From: Oopsacas minuta
Taxonomy: Eukaryota; Porifera; Hexactinellida; Lyssacinosida; Leucopsacidae
Assembly: GCA_024704765.1 (NCBI GenBank)
Contig: JAKMXF010000343.1
Coordinates: 62,001 to 126,000 of the forward strand
Direction of reading: 5' to 3'
DNA: 64,000 nt
Shown here: in pieces, positions 30,599 through 40,600 of the stretch
Layout: every line of letters starts with the position of its first letter
How positions within the stretch are numbered: the stretch's first letter is position 1
The notes under the pieces: model-generated
Database searches by the model: none
Told to the model about the DNA's origin: nothing
What the model saw: the letters and a program-made list of their open reading frames with translations, nothing else
Program-made: the position numbers and the translations under genes

Positions 30599-32452
30599 AT
30601 GGCGACACAATTTGATACTTCAAATTCCAATTCAAATGAAAAGGGCTCCTCATTTACATCTCCAACAAGAAGTAGTAGAACTACCACCATTGATGACAAG
30701 AGTCCTATTTGGAATCATTTGTTTTTTGCTGAAAAATTTGTTCCAAGTTTCCAATCGGTTGCTTACCCTGACAATTTTGAACCATATTCACTGAATGATC
30801 TACTCAATCTTAACGAATTACATAAATGTGGCCTTGATGATGTAAAGGAGTGGCTTGTAGCCATTTTTTCGCAAAATATGCCAATGTTGAACGGAGATCT
30901 GTTTAGATATGATAGACAAATTCTAGCCTTTAAGATTAAGAATATTCCCAACATTCAACATTTCCTATTCAACTCTGGAATCGGGGCATGCGGGATACTG
31001 GGAAAATTTCTGACGCCCCGATTCTGGATTTCAGTGTGGTATTGTGTCAAAATCACCATTTTCCGTATATATGTAGTTCATATTATGTCATACTATTGTT
31101 TCGTATTGCTAGTCAAACTATAACGTTATAATATTTCATTCTGCTACATATTGCTTATCCTGAACACCTCTCTAAAGTGAAAATTTCACCTACGTAGCAT
31201 TTATATTGTTTTATTCGATAGTTATTGCGAAAATAAAAGTTTCCTGAGTTGATTTCAGTATTGATGCCCCGGTTGCGTAGGGGATTTAGTATTAGTACTA
31301 TGCAAGCTGAAAGAATTAGATTTTCAGGGTTTGCCCCGATTCGAGAGGTTTCACTGTAGTTACAACCTATAATGTACATACGAGTTCCCTTAGGTATTCG
31401 AATTCTGTTATTAAGTTTACATACTGTATACAAACTTAATCCAATATGAAGTATAGTAACTGAAGTCAACTTTAGTATGAGGAGAATTATATAAAATGGG
31501 AAATTCTTTTGGACTGATATAAAATAAGGATGACAGGTTGAGAGAGGTACCCGTATCTTGGAGGTCCGACTGTAAAACCGAACCCAATTGTAACAATTGT
31601 AAAGCTTTTGTCACTAAAATCAATCTCCAATGTAAAGATTTACAGTTTCATGTTGTTTTGTAGATCTTGGCAAAGAAGTATTGTAAAGTAGACGCCAAGT
31701 TGAGTACTTGGCGCTGTCACATTGAGTAAGGTTATTCTTATACAAAATTTAATATTTAATGTTATGGTTAACTAAATAAACAATATTTTATTCGTTTAAA
31801 GATGTTTTATGGTCTGCTAAAATATATGAAATATCAAATTCTCCAATTGTTTGTATCTAGATTCGTACTACTAATATATTCCTCGATTGACTTGTTACAA
31901 GTATTTGTATGGTTTAATATGCTTAATATATAAATACATATAACACACTAAATACTCTACTGAAATTCAAACAATCACAGAAATGTGGCCTTGATGATGT
32001 AAAGGTGTGGCTTGTGCAAACTCCTTCGCAAAATATGCGAGAGTTGAACCCCGATCTGATTATATGTGATGAATTCAGAATATATGCGATTGCCTTGTTC
32101 TGATGATTAATCAGTTCCGATACTTATCTCTTTATTCCGATATCCAATAATTATGGATGTTAAGCAAGTAATTTTCGTTCGGAGTAACAAAATACTTCAA
32201 CCAGTCACCAGAATCCAATCAAAAAAAAAAATCGGGGCCTTAACCCCGATTTTTTTTTTGATTGGATTCTAGCTGTACCTGGCACTGAGAGAACACGCTG
32301 GTGATGTACTCTTCAACCTTGCTGGTCAGCTGATGTTTAATTGCACACATGATGGCCTTGAAAGTTTGAAAACCAATTCTAAATACGCTGCTTCATCTAC
32401 TGTACTCGAGGTCCTACGCCATCGATTTGAATTTTCAGCAACATCTCTTTTT
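30599..32452 (+). pseudogene. Decayed tandem copy of the kinase-like gene
   Basis: The first 120 or so codons (MATQFDTSNSNSNEKGSS...) align with the start of the intact gene at 32717 (MATKFPSSDSDSKEK...). Homology stops near 30970. Pieces of the middle reappear at about 31590-31680 (GTCACTAAAATCAATCTCC, CATCTTGGCAAAGAAG-like). A second N-terminal scrap sits at 31980-32060 (TGTGGCCTTGATGATGTAAA). The final codons and 3' flank reappear at 32290-32450 (ACTGTACTCGAGGTCCTACG). The catalytic part is missing. The 174-residue frame at 30599-31123 might still be translated, but its last third is insert sequence. Confidence 0.82.
32210..32270. repeat. Near-perfect hairpin inside the decayed copy
   Basis: Arms 32210-32237 (AGAATCCAATC, eleven A, TCGGGG) and 32244-32270 (CCCCGA, ten T, GATTGGATTCT) are perfect inverted repeats apart from the A/T run length. 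The loop is six bases. It may be the tip of an inserted palindromic element. Confidence 0.92.
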
Positions 32453-32516
32453 CATTAGTCATTACTCTGATAATTTCTTAATTCAATCATTTACTATTGT
32501 GGTTATGCAATGGAGT

Positions 32517-32700
32517 TTGAGGGGGCCTGGCGGAATTATTATATGCACGAAAACCAGGATTTTGTCTTCCCATCCAAAGCACAACATCCCAGATTTCCAA
32601 AAATGGTCCATCCAAGCACATATCACACTAACGATTGCCTAATTTCTCATTTACTAATTGTATCAAGGCAGTAGACTACACTTAATTACGTTTTAATAGT
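32517..32700. repeat. Duplicated upstream region, copy 2
   Basis: Partner of 30398-30590. Lies directly upstream of the intact kinase-like gene. Confidence 0.88.
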
Positions 32701-32716
32701 TTAGTTTCCTACTTAG

Positions 32717-34312
32717 ATGGCAACAAAATTTCCTTCTTCAGACTCTGACTCCAAGGAAAAGGTTTCCTCAATTATATCTCCCACTTTGGGTAGTAGATGT
32801 TCTAGCATTGATGACAATAGCTCAATTTGGCAGCACTTTTTATTTGCTCAAACATTTGTCCCAAACCTCCGCTCGCTTTCTTATTCCAAATATTTGGATC
32901 ATTATTCACTGTTTGATCTCCTCGATCTTGATGAATCAGAGAAATGTCACCTTGATCATGTGAAGGACTGGCTTTTGGGCATTTTTCCGGATAATATGCC
33001 AGGTTTGAACAAAGATCTTATTAGTTGTGATCATCAAATACCAGCCTTCAATTATAAGACTAGCCCTAATATTAAACCATTTTATTACAATTTCAAGAAT
33101 CGACCAGATATATGCGTCAATTTTCATTACAAAAGTGTTGGCAGTATGCATAAGATTTATGAGGATATTGAATTTCCTGGTCTCCTCATAGAGGTAATGT
33201 CAGGTAAAAAGACGTTATCTCAAAACCTGTGTGATTGTCTGGTACTTATGATAGACCAATTCCGATTTGTATCCCTCTACTTCCAGATAACCAATATTTC
33301 TGGCTACTTGTTTCCCAAAGCCGACCACAAATGTAAGGCTTTGGTCACTAGAATCGATCTCCAATGGAAAGATTTACAATTTGATCTTAACTTTGTACAT
33401 CTTGGCAAAGAACAAGTCTCACAAGATGTCAAACAAGTACTCTCTGAACAGTGTTTTGGAGACAATCTTACATTGGTCAGTTCTCTTCCTCATTCAGCAT
33501 TTTTGAGGCTGTCTGATGCAGATTTAACTAACATCAGCAACCAGATTCAAAGTACATCAACACTTGAACAAATTTCTACTGGTTCTTCCATCATGTTCAG
33601 AAATAAAGAATTCTATTATAAGATTCTTCCCAATTATCAGCACGAAAGGGCTATATCTGGCATGTACATCTCATTCCTCGACTATCAAAGTTCAAATTCT
33701 GACTTGTTGAAATACTTTGTTCCTCCGAACCGCTTACTGAAGTTGGGTCCTGAAGCTAATATTCCATGTTATCGCTTTGAAAGGCAAACTTATGATCCTT
33801 TAAGCAGAAAGGAAGCGAAGAAATGTATCATAGATTTGATTTCACAATTAACTCATAGTCTTCAAGTTTTGCATGCTGAACTTTTCTTGGCACATCTTGA
33901 TGTGCGCCTACCAAATATATGTTTTGATGATGACGGCAATGCCCGTCTTATAGATTTCGACTTTTCACAATCAAGTAAATCTTCACGGATTTTTAGGAAG
34001 GAGTATCCATTTCTATACAATCCCCCCCGTAAGCGCACCAATGGTACTACTTGGACTTGTGGTGATCTTGATTTCAAACAATTGGGGGTGATGATTTTTT
34101 GCATTTACATTCCAGGCTATCACCAAACAACAGTCGAAGAAGAATCTGTCCGCGAGACATTGGACCTGAGTGGGAATGCTGGTGACGTACTCCTCAAATT
34201 TGCTCGTCAGCTGATCTTTAATTGTACACATAATGGAGTTGAAAGTTTGAAGTGCCATTCTAAATACGCAGCTTCATCAACTGTACTCGAGGTCCTGCAC
34301 AATCGAATTTAA
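32717..34312 (+). CDS. Divergent protein-kinase-like protein
   Basis: An intronless gene of 531 residues. The C-terminal half has a kinase-like pattern: FYYKIL with Lys302 in the place of the ATP-contacting beta-3 lysine; HLDVRLPN at residues 393-400 fitting the HxDxxxxN catalytic loop (HRDLKPEN in typical kinases); and DFD at 413-415 in the place of DFG. All three key positions (K, catalytic D, metal-binding N and D) are present, so activity is possible, but the second glycine of DFG is replaced. The N-terminal 250 residues match nothing I recognise. The layout (unknown N-terminal half, divergent kinase domain, single exon) recalls lineage-expanded kinase-like families such as FunK1 or Crinkler-associated kinases. 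That is a loose comparison only. A tandem decayed copy precedes it. Confidence 0.7.
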   Translation: MATKFPSSDSDSKEKVSSIISPTLGSRCSSIDDNSSIWQHFLFAQTFVPNLRSLSYSKYLDHYSLFDLLDLDESEKCHLDHVKDWLLGIFPDNMPGLNKDLISCDHQIPAFNYKTSPNIKPFYYNFKNRPDICVNFHYKSVGSMHKIYEDIEFPGLLIEVMSGKKTLSQNLCDCLVLMIDQFRFVSLYFQITNISGYLFPKADHKCKALVTRIDLQWKDLQFDLNFVHLGKEQVSQDVKQVLSEQCFGDNLTLVSSLPHSAFLRLSDADLTNISNQIQSTSTLEQISTGSSIMFRNKEFYYKILPNYQHERAISGMYISFLDYQSSNSDLLKYFVPPNRLLKLGPEANIPCYRFERQTYDPLSRKEAKKCIIDLISQLTHSLQVLHAELFLAHLDVRLPNICFDDDGNARLIDFDFSQSSKSSRIFRKEYPFLYNPPRKRTNGTTWTCGDLDFKQLGVMIFCIYIPGYHQTTVEEESVRETLDLSGNAGDVLLKFARQLIFNCTHNGVESLKCHSKYAASSTVLEVLHNRI

Positions 34313-35723
34313 TTTTCCACAGCTTCTCTTCTCTATAGTAATTCCTCTGGTGATTTGTGAGTTTCCTCACTATTTGTGAATTCAATCATATTCTATTGTT
34401 CTTGTGCTATTACTCGATTGTTTGTAGATTCTATGATGTATTTGATGAGTATTTTGCTCATTTTCATTATGACTTAATCCTTTACTGTGCCATAATATGG
34501 AGGTGTTGACTATGCAATAGTATAGTGGGTCCACGAATTTGTTCTCCTGAGGGGAACATAGGGAAGCAAAAGTGCATCTCCCACTGCTTAGAATTGTAAA
34601 CTATAATTTGGCCTTTTCGCTATCTAACCCTCAATACTTTTTACTCACACCCAAATACCAGAGATACATCTTGTATTGATCTCGGACTGTGACGTACCAA
34701 GAGCCTTTGGTATCCGGGGCGGATTATGATTTTGGCGTCCAACTAAACTCACAGAAGAACTCAAGCAGTCTGAACTGTATTGCACTAGAAGATGGTGGAT
34801 CATCCCCCCACTGGCCCCCTCCAAATCATACGCACTTAACTCTGATGATATATACTATACTTATTTATGTCATTCTAGGACGAACTCCTTCCCTAAGTGA
34901 AACATCCCCCAATTTCCAAAAAATACCCTATGTAAATACTTATTTCTCTAACTATGGGGTTTTTCCGTTTTCGTCACATTCGAGAATATATCCCACAAAT
35001 CTCCATATTCATGAGTTGTATATTCATATAATATATTTCCACAAACTCTAAAGTGATATAACTCTACAAACTAAATAACAAATAAGAGATATAGAATATA
35101 TTATGAAGTAATATTAATAATTATTACGCAGCAGTCTTTTCCATCTTTGTTGGTGTTATATGACAGAGCAAACAGCTAAAAACAAATACAAATAATTCCA
35201 TATTTTCAGAAATATGTACAATCACCTCCCGGTATATCGAAATTTCAAAGTGACATATATTTCCTCGGTAATATCGAAGCAATTATCGCCGTCCCTTGAG
35301 CTTCGATATAACAGTGGACTATAAATACACAGATATGCTAAAAAAGTGAAAGCAAAAATTGGGAGACTATTTGAGGCTTCACAAAAATTTTCAAAAATTC
35401 ACTTTCTGAGAGACCCCTTGGTGGACTACGGACGACAGTAAGGGTTCCACAAAATGTGTTAAATAGGTTAGGAACAGCTGTGCTAGGGATAGACCAAGCA
35501 CCCTTAGCGGTCATTTTCTCACAAATCATGTTCCCAATTACATCTCATTACAGGTCATTTTATGAGAAGTGACGAATCCATCTAAGAGAGGCCATGTATT
35601 ATTCAATACAACAGCACAACATATGTAGATTCCAGAATACATATATAACGCTGGGCTAGTTGTACCTGTATTTACTTTCCAGGATATTATTCCAGATTGA
35701 ATATGCCCTTATATGGTATATAT
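34313..35723. other. Intergenic region, repeats only
   Basis: AT-rich. A family-1 MITE remnant lies at about 35217-35325 (GTACAATCACCTCCCGGTAT ... GCTTCGATATAACAGTGG), and a hAT-like fragment near 35400-35490 (GGTGGACTACGGAC ... GGTTAGGAACAGCTGTG). Open frames here have no family resemblance. A last exon of the small minus-strand gene at 35.7 kb could lie in this stretch (near 35150) but is not convincing. Confidence 0.45.
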
Positions 35724-36309
35724 TTACTCACATGTTTTCGATCCTTTATCTTTCTTGGTAACAGTCTCCTCCTTTATCTCCTTCCCTTCCTCAACGACCT
35801 CTGGGGCTGTAGGAGCTTCTTGTTTCGCTAAATCCGCATCAGCTGTTACAGCTTCTAGCTTTGGTGCTAAAAGATTGAAATATAAATATGAACCGTTAGT
35901 ACGAATTCCCGGATATAGCGAAGGATATTACTCCGGTTTTTACGAACTAGTTTTGGCCGTCTGTTGGTGTTCATATTAACGAGGTACACTGTATTTTGCC
36001 AATGTCCCGTTTTAACATTACTTCCATGGTAACAGTATTTCTAGATAATTTCCCTAGCTTTAACTGCCAAATCTATCGATTTCAATATTTCCCCTATTAC
36101 ACCCTAAAATATCCAGAGTAAACATATGCCACAAGCCCTGTAGATAAACTGTTTTGACAAAAATGATCCCCCTACAAACTGGCCCGTGGGGACCATTTTT
36201 GTCAGAGCAAAGCCCTAGTTATTTCCACACAATAACCTATCAATTACACATACATACCTTCAGGTTCAGCCTGTGCATCCTGTTGTTGTGGATTTTCAAT
36301 TTCGGACAT
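35724..36309 (-). CDS. Small acidic protein, two exons
   Basis: Exon 1, 36309-36258, begins MSEIENPQQQDAQAEPE and ends at a GTATGT donor. Exon 2 starts at 35866 after TTTTAG and continues in frame: APKLEAVTADADLAKQEAPT and onward, rich in Glu, Lys and Ala, ending KGSKTCE before TAA at 35726-35724. The TGTGAGTAA at its end also contains a good donor (ACAT/GTGAGT), so further exons may exist. About 65 residues as read. The composition suggests a disordered protein. No family recognised. Confidence 0.5.
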
Positions 36310-36659
36310 TTTCCAACGATAATTTTCCCAAAACACAAATGTATTTCTATATATATTCACTCAGCCTATAGCCCTATACAGTCACATATCCCCTGGCTTC
36401 ATTAATAATTAGAAATTACACAAAAGGCTTCGAATAGTAATCATCAGAGATTTGGTCTACATGCTAATGTCTTTACAAATTTCCAATATTTTACACAAAA
36501 GAATTTATCTGTCATTGTTTGACGGTATTTGATACTATTCTGCCATTATTCGTAGCATTTACATGCGAATACATAACTGTTACAGACAACTCCTGATATA
36601 TCGAAGCTCAAGGGACCGAGATACTTAGATATATCCGATGAAATTATGTTACTTTGATG

Positions 36660-36806
36660 GTCATGTCATTAACTGAGCAGTAGTCCGACACACAGAGGCA
36701 CAGGTCACGAGTGGTGAGAGGGAGAGTATCCTTCATCTTGGATGGGATCAAGAAACACGACATTCCCAACAGCTGTACCTCCTCCAATTGGACTTGTTCC
36801 ACCCGA
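36660..36806 (-). pseudogene. Antisense fragment of the cyclin gene
   Basis: The reverse complement reads nearly the same as 1300-1440 of the cyclin gene (for example TGGAGGAGGTACAGCTGTTG, then GACTACTGCTCAGTTAATGA), with scattered changes that break the protein. It corresponds to the middle of the cyclin box. The fragment directly abuts a family-1 MITE segment (about 36580-36659), whose usual sequence is cut at CTTTGATGG. Confidence 0.88.
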
Positions 36807-37380
36807 CACAACACATTGTTTATTAGATATTTATTTATTTTAATTCATTAATTTGGCCTCTCAAAACGTGACCAAAAAGTTCCATCACATCAATCTTGAT
36901 ATGAATAATATTCATTCACCGTTTATTGCATAATATTTGAAGCAATGCATAAATGAGCATAGAACATTTGTATGGGAATTACTATAGGAATATTTTCCTA
37001 TAATATATTCTGTAAATGTATGTAAGAGTGGCTAGCACTCTTTTCTTCTATTTTATTCTGAATATTCTCGTATATGTAGAGTGTGAAAATGTCCAAATTC
37101 ATGGAAATTGGTCATGAGCTGTTAATTTTGTGCATATATATGGACCAAAACTTACATGTTCCACGACCTCCTATATAGGGAGATACTCTATTACGTGCGT
37201 CCGTCCGTCCGTTCGAAAATATTCTGGAAAAAACTGATCGCGATATTCCATTCGATCACTGCTGTAAAATGATCAGCGACCATCCTCCGATGGGAACTAT
37301 ATGAATGTAATGTTAGGGATATCACATCTCTTGCAATTCCTGTTTCAGCCTTATAGTAAAACTTTACACTAATATCCATA
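36807..37380. other. Intergenic AT-rich region
   Basis: No gene seen. A CGTCCGTCCGTCCG run lies at 37197-37213. Confidence 0.4.
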
Positions 37381-37515
37381 CAGTAACTCCTGTTAATCCA
37401 AGCTCAATGGATCGCTATGATTACTTCGATATGACCGATGGGGAATATATGTTACTTTAAAGGTTTGGGACCTTATTTGCACAATTTCACACTTCGATAT
37501 AACAGGCGTTTACTG
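37381..37515. repeat. MITE, family 1, with TA flanks
   Basis: Starts CAGTAACTCCTGTTAATCC and ends ACAGGCGTTTACTG, flanked by TA on each side. It is the clearest full-length example of the family, about 130 bp upstream of the OGT start codon. Confidence 0.8.
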
Positions 37516-37651
37516 TATTTCTACACTTATCAAGGTCAAACCGATTAATCACATTATAACACCTATTAATTGAGTATCACTCACCAGTTTATAGTATATT
37601 CATGTTCCCATTTTAGTAGAAGTGTCAGCTCCAGATTAAACCTGTAATGAG

Positions 37652-40600
37652 ATGATTGCAGTAACTACTGCTGGGCTGGTAGCAACGCAGGATTTACAGA
37701 GTATATTAGTCAAACTTGAAGCTGTTGACTCAGGTATTATGTTATTATTTGTGTTTACTGTAACATAGTGCAACCTCATTAATACGCATCTCAGTATAAG
37801 ACGAAAACATATTTACACAAATCCTGTCCCTACAGGGCTTATTCAATCGGATTAAGCGTTCCTAGAGTTTTGTCCAGACAGTGTAGATAAGTAACTAATG
37901 AATGAACTCCACAATCATTGATTCTCACATTTGTCCCCTGAAACTTTATCTATAAGCCTATTAGGGTATCATTTCTATTTATAGTAACACTAGCTGAAGT
38001 AGCACATAGAGAATACCAACAGGCTCATTACGATAACTCAGAGAAAATCTGTAATGAGTTATGGAGAAGAGAGCCTGATAATACTGGATGTCTATTGCTA
38101 CTATCTTCTATACATTTTCAATGTAAAAGATATGACAAGTGAGTATTTGTAATACAATGCTCTGGTTAATCGGGTCACTTAACCAGAACATGCAAATGTG
38201 AATATTGTATTTCTCACTCTTTTCTCAAAACTGATCATCAATTTTGTAATAATATCTAGATTTGAAAATTTTATTATTTTACCCACTTCAACTACACATT
38301 CAGAGGCGTCAGCTAAGGCATCTCAAAATACTGAGTAGTACAGTAAGTCTCAAACCTTTTCCCCCGCAGACCCCCTAGGTTCAATTTTCCACGGAGTTTG
38401 AGAACCACTGGAGTAGCGAACTGGCTAATTCTGTAATCGTTTAATATCACAAAATTATCCAATATTTCTAATCACATATTATCCTTGTCTCTGTTTATGT
38501 GTTTTCTTCTTAAGACAATAAATATAGAATCTCCCTTTCCTCTTCATCACGTAACAGCTATCGCATCTTTTCCTAATTGATGTCTTAACCTTCATTCCTC
38601 TTGTCTGTGTTACCATGGATACCAACCCGGTCTGTTGGAATGTTTGAGGTCTGATTGAGAGATTTATTAGTTGTCTTAGAATTGTAAGTGCAGACATTTC
38701 ACTTGGAGGTATATATTAGCTAATAATATGACTCTAAACTAGGAAAATATTCGCGGAATTCGTGATATTTGAAGGTGATTATTCATATTCTAACACCCTT
38801 GGACGGGGGACCTAATATATAATGACATACTACATACCATGAATCATAGCATTCTATACATGAATCTATTCACAACTCCCCTAACGTGCTTCTGTGACGT
38901 TGAAAGATAAGTTATGTCCCAGTTTCCATAGTTACCTCGTTGGTATTTTGGTTACACCCCTCAGTGAGGGCCATTATTCAGAGGGAAATTAAGAATGGTT
39001 CACTCACAAACTCGCTACATTAATAAGTGATTTAGTTATAACTTGTATAATATTAATTATAATAGTAACTGTTTTTGATGATGATTCTTATTCCTCAAAC
39101 AGTAAACATACATTCTCCCGTTCTTCCTAATCCTCCTACAGTATCTGCATTTCCTTCTAACTTTCCATAGCAAAGTAGCATTGATAGATCTCTGAGTTAT
39201 ATAAGGAGTTGGTAGAGATATTTGAGGAGTTATGAGTGAGGTTATGTGAGGTTGAATTGTCTGTGTGAAGTGAGAGAGAATGCGTAGAGAATTCCGCAAC
39301 ATTTTAGCTATATTTTGAAATTTTGTTATTTCACAAACAAATACGCCACGTCCCCCCCGTATGCTGTTACGTATTTAACCATGGATGGCGGATTAGTTTA
39401 TCTGCTTGGATGTTAGTCAAGGTCAGTTTGAGGGCACTTCGTTATAACGAGAGTGTACTGTAAATCCACCAGCCATGGTTAGATAGTTAATAAGTATATA
39501 GAGAACGAATTCTCCTATTATTATAAGTAAGTATTAAGAATATACGAATAAACGACACATACACTACATTCCTATTACTCATACTGTATAACCAGTAATC
39601 CTCCTCTTTTGATAATGTTTAACTGGTTCCATAAAACACATCATATAAAGTCTCCCTCGCTTCTTCATCTGTCTACAATGCCTACATTTCTTCCTCAATT
39701 GAGTCACAAGTCTCGGGGTTTTCTGCCTGACTTGAGTTATGTTGACTGTTGGGAATAGATTAGCGTTCGTTAGTGTAAGAATGGAATGTTGATTTATATT
39801 GTAGAGTTTCGTGAATAAGCTACGGAGCTGTGATGTCATTCTATTTGCTATTTGTTAACATAATACGTAAATAAATTGTGTACTTTCTCTTCCAGCCTGG
39901 ACTAGATTGAAGTTACCCTATTCGTACTTACAACCATTAAAATTTCCCCGGATTTCCAAGTTTACATCCGCCATGCATAAATAGCAATTTTTAGCAAATT
40001 GTTGGCAATATCCCAATTAAGCGAGGTCTACTCCACTTTTTTTTAATAGAAAAAGGTGTGAGAATATGATTAATCATTTAATAAAACCTACAAATAATTA
40101 TCACTCTCTAATACTAGCTAATTACCCTACAATCCGATTGAATAACATTTCCCTCCTGAATTATGAACCCCACTAGCTCGGGGGCTAGAAACACTCCACT
40201 CGTACCAAACTTTATTCTTCCCAACCCGTCTCCAGAAATTGACCAAAACCCTATCTGCATATTCCACATACAGGGGCTGTCGTATAGGGAAATACATAGG
40301 GAACCAACTGAACATCCCTATAGAGTACGTAGTAGGGTGTATGCTTATTGTAATGTCTTTGTATAGATTACTACTGAAGTATCCTACAAAACCATGGATA
40401 ACAGAGTTCTGTGAGAATTCAAACTGGAGTTGTGTGTAGCGTTCATTCGAATTTTGTTGTAAATTGGGGTGTGTGAATGTGAATAACGGTTTGCAGGGTG
40501 CGGGGAGATACACGTTATGAAGATAGACTACATATGGGGTCTCGTATGGCGCTTCTGCCGGTTTTGACGGGTCGACACAATTCGCAAGGGCGTTGTACAA

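Noticed and set aside
34689-35051. 120-codon open frame after the kinase-like gene
   Set aside because: Low-complexity, no conserved motif, no splice context, and adjacent to repeat fragments.
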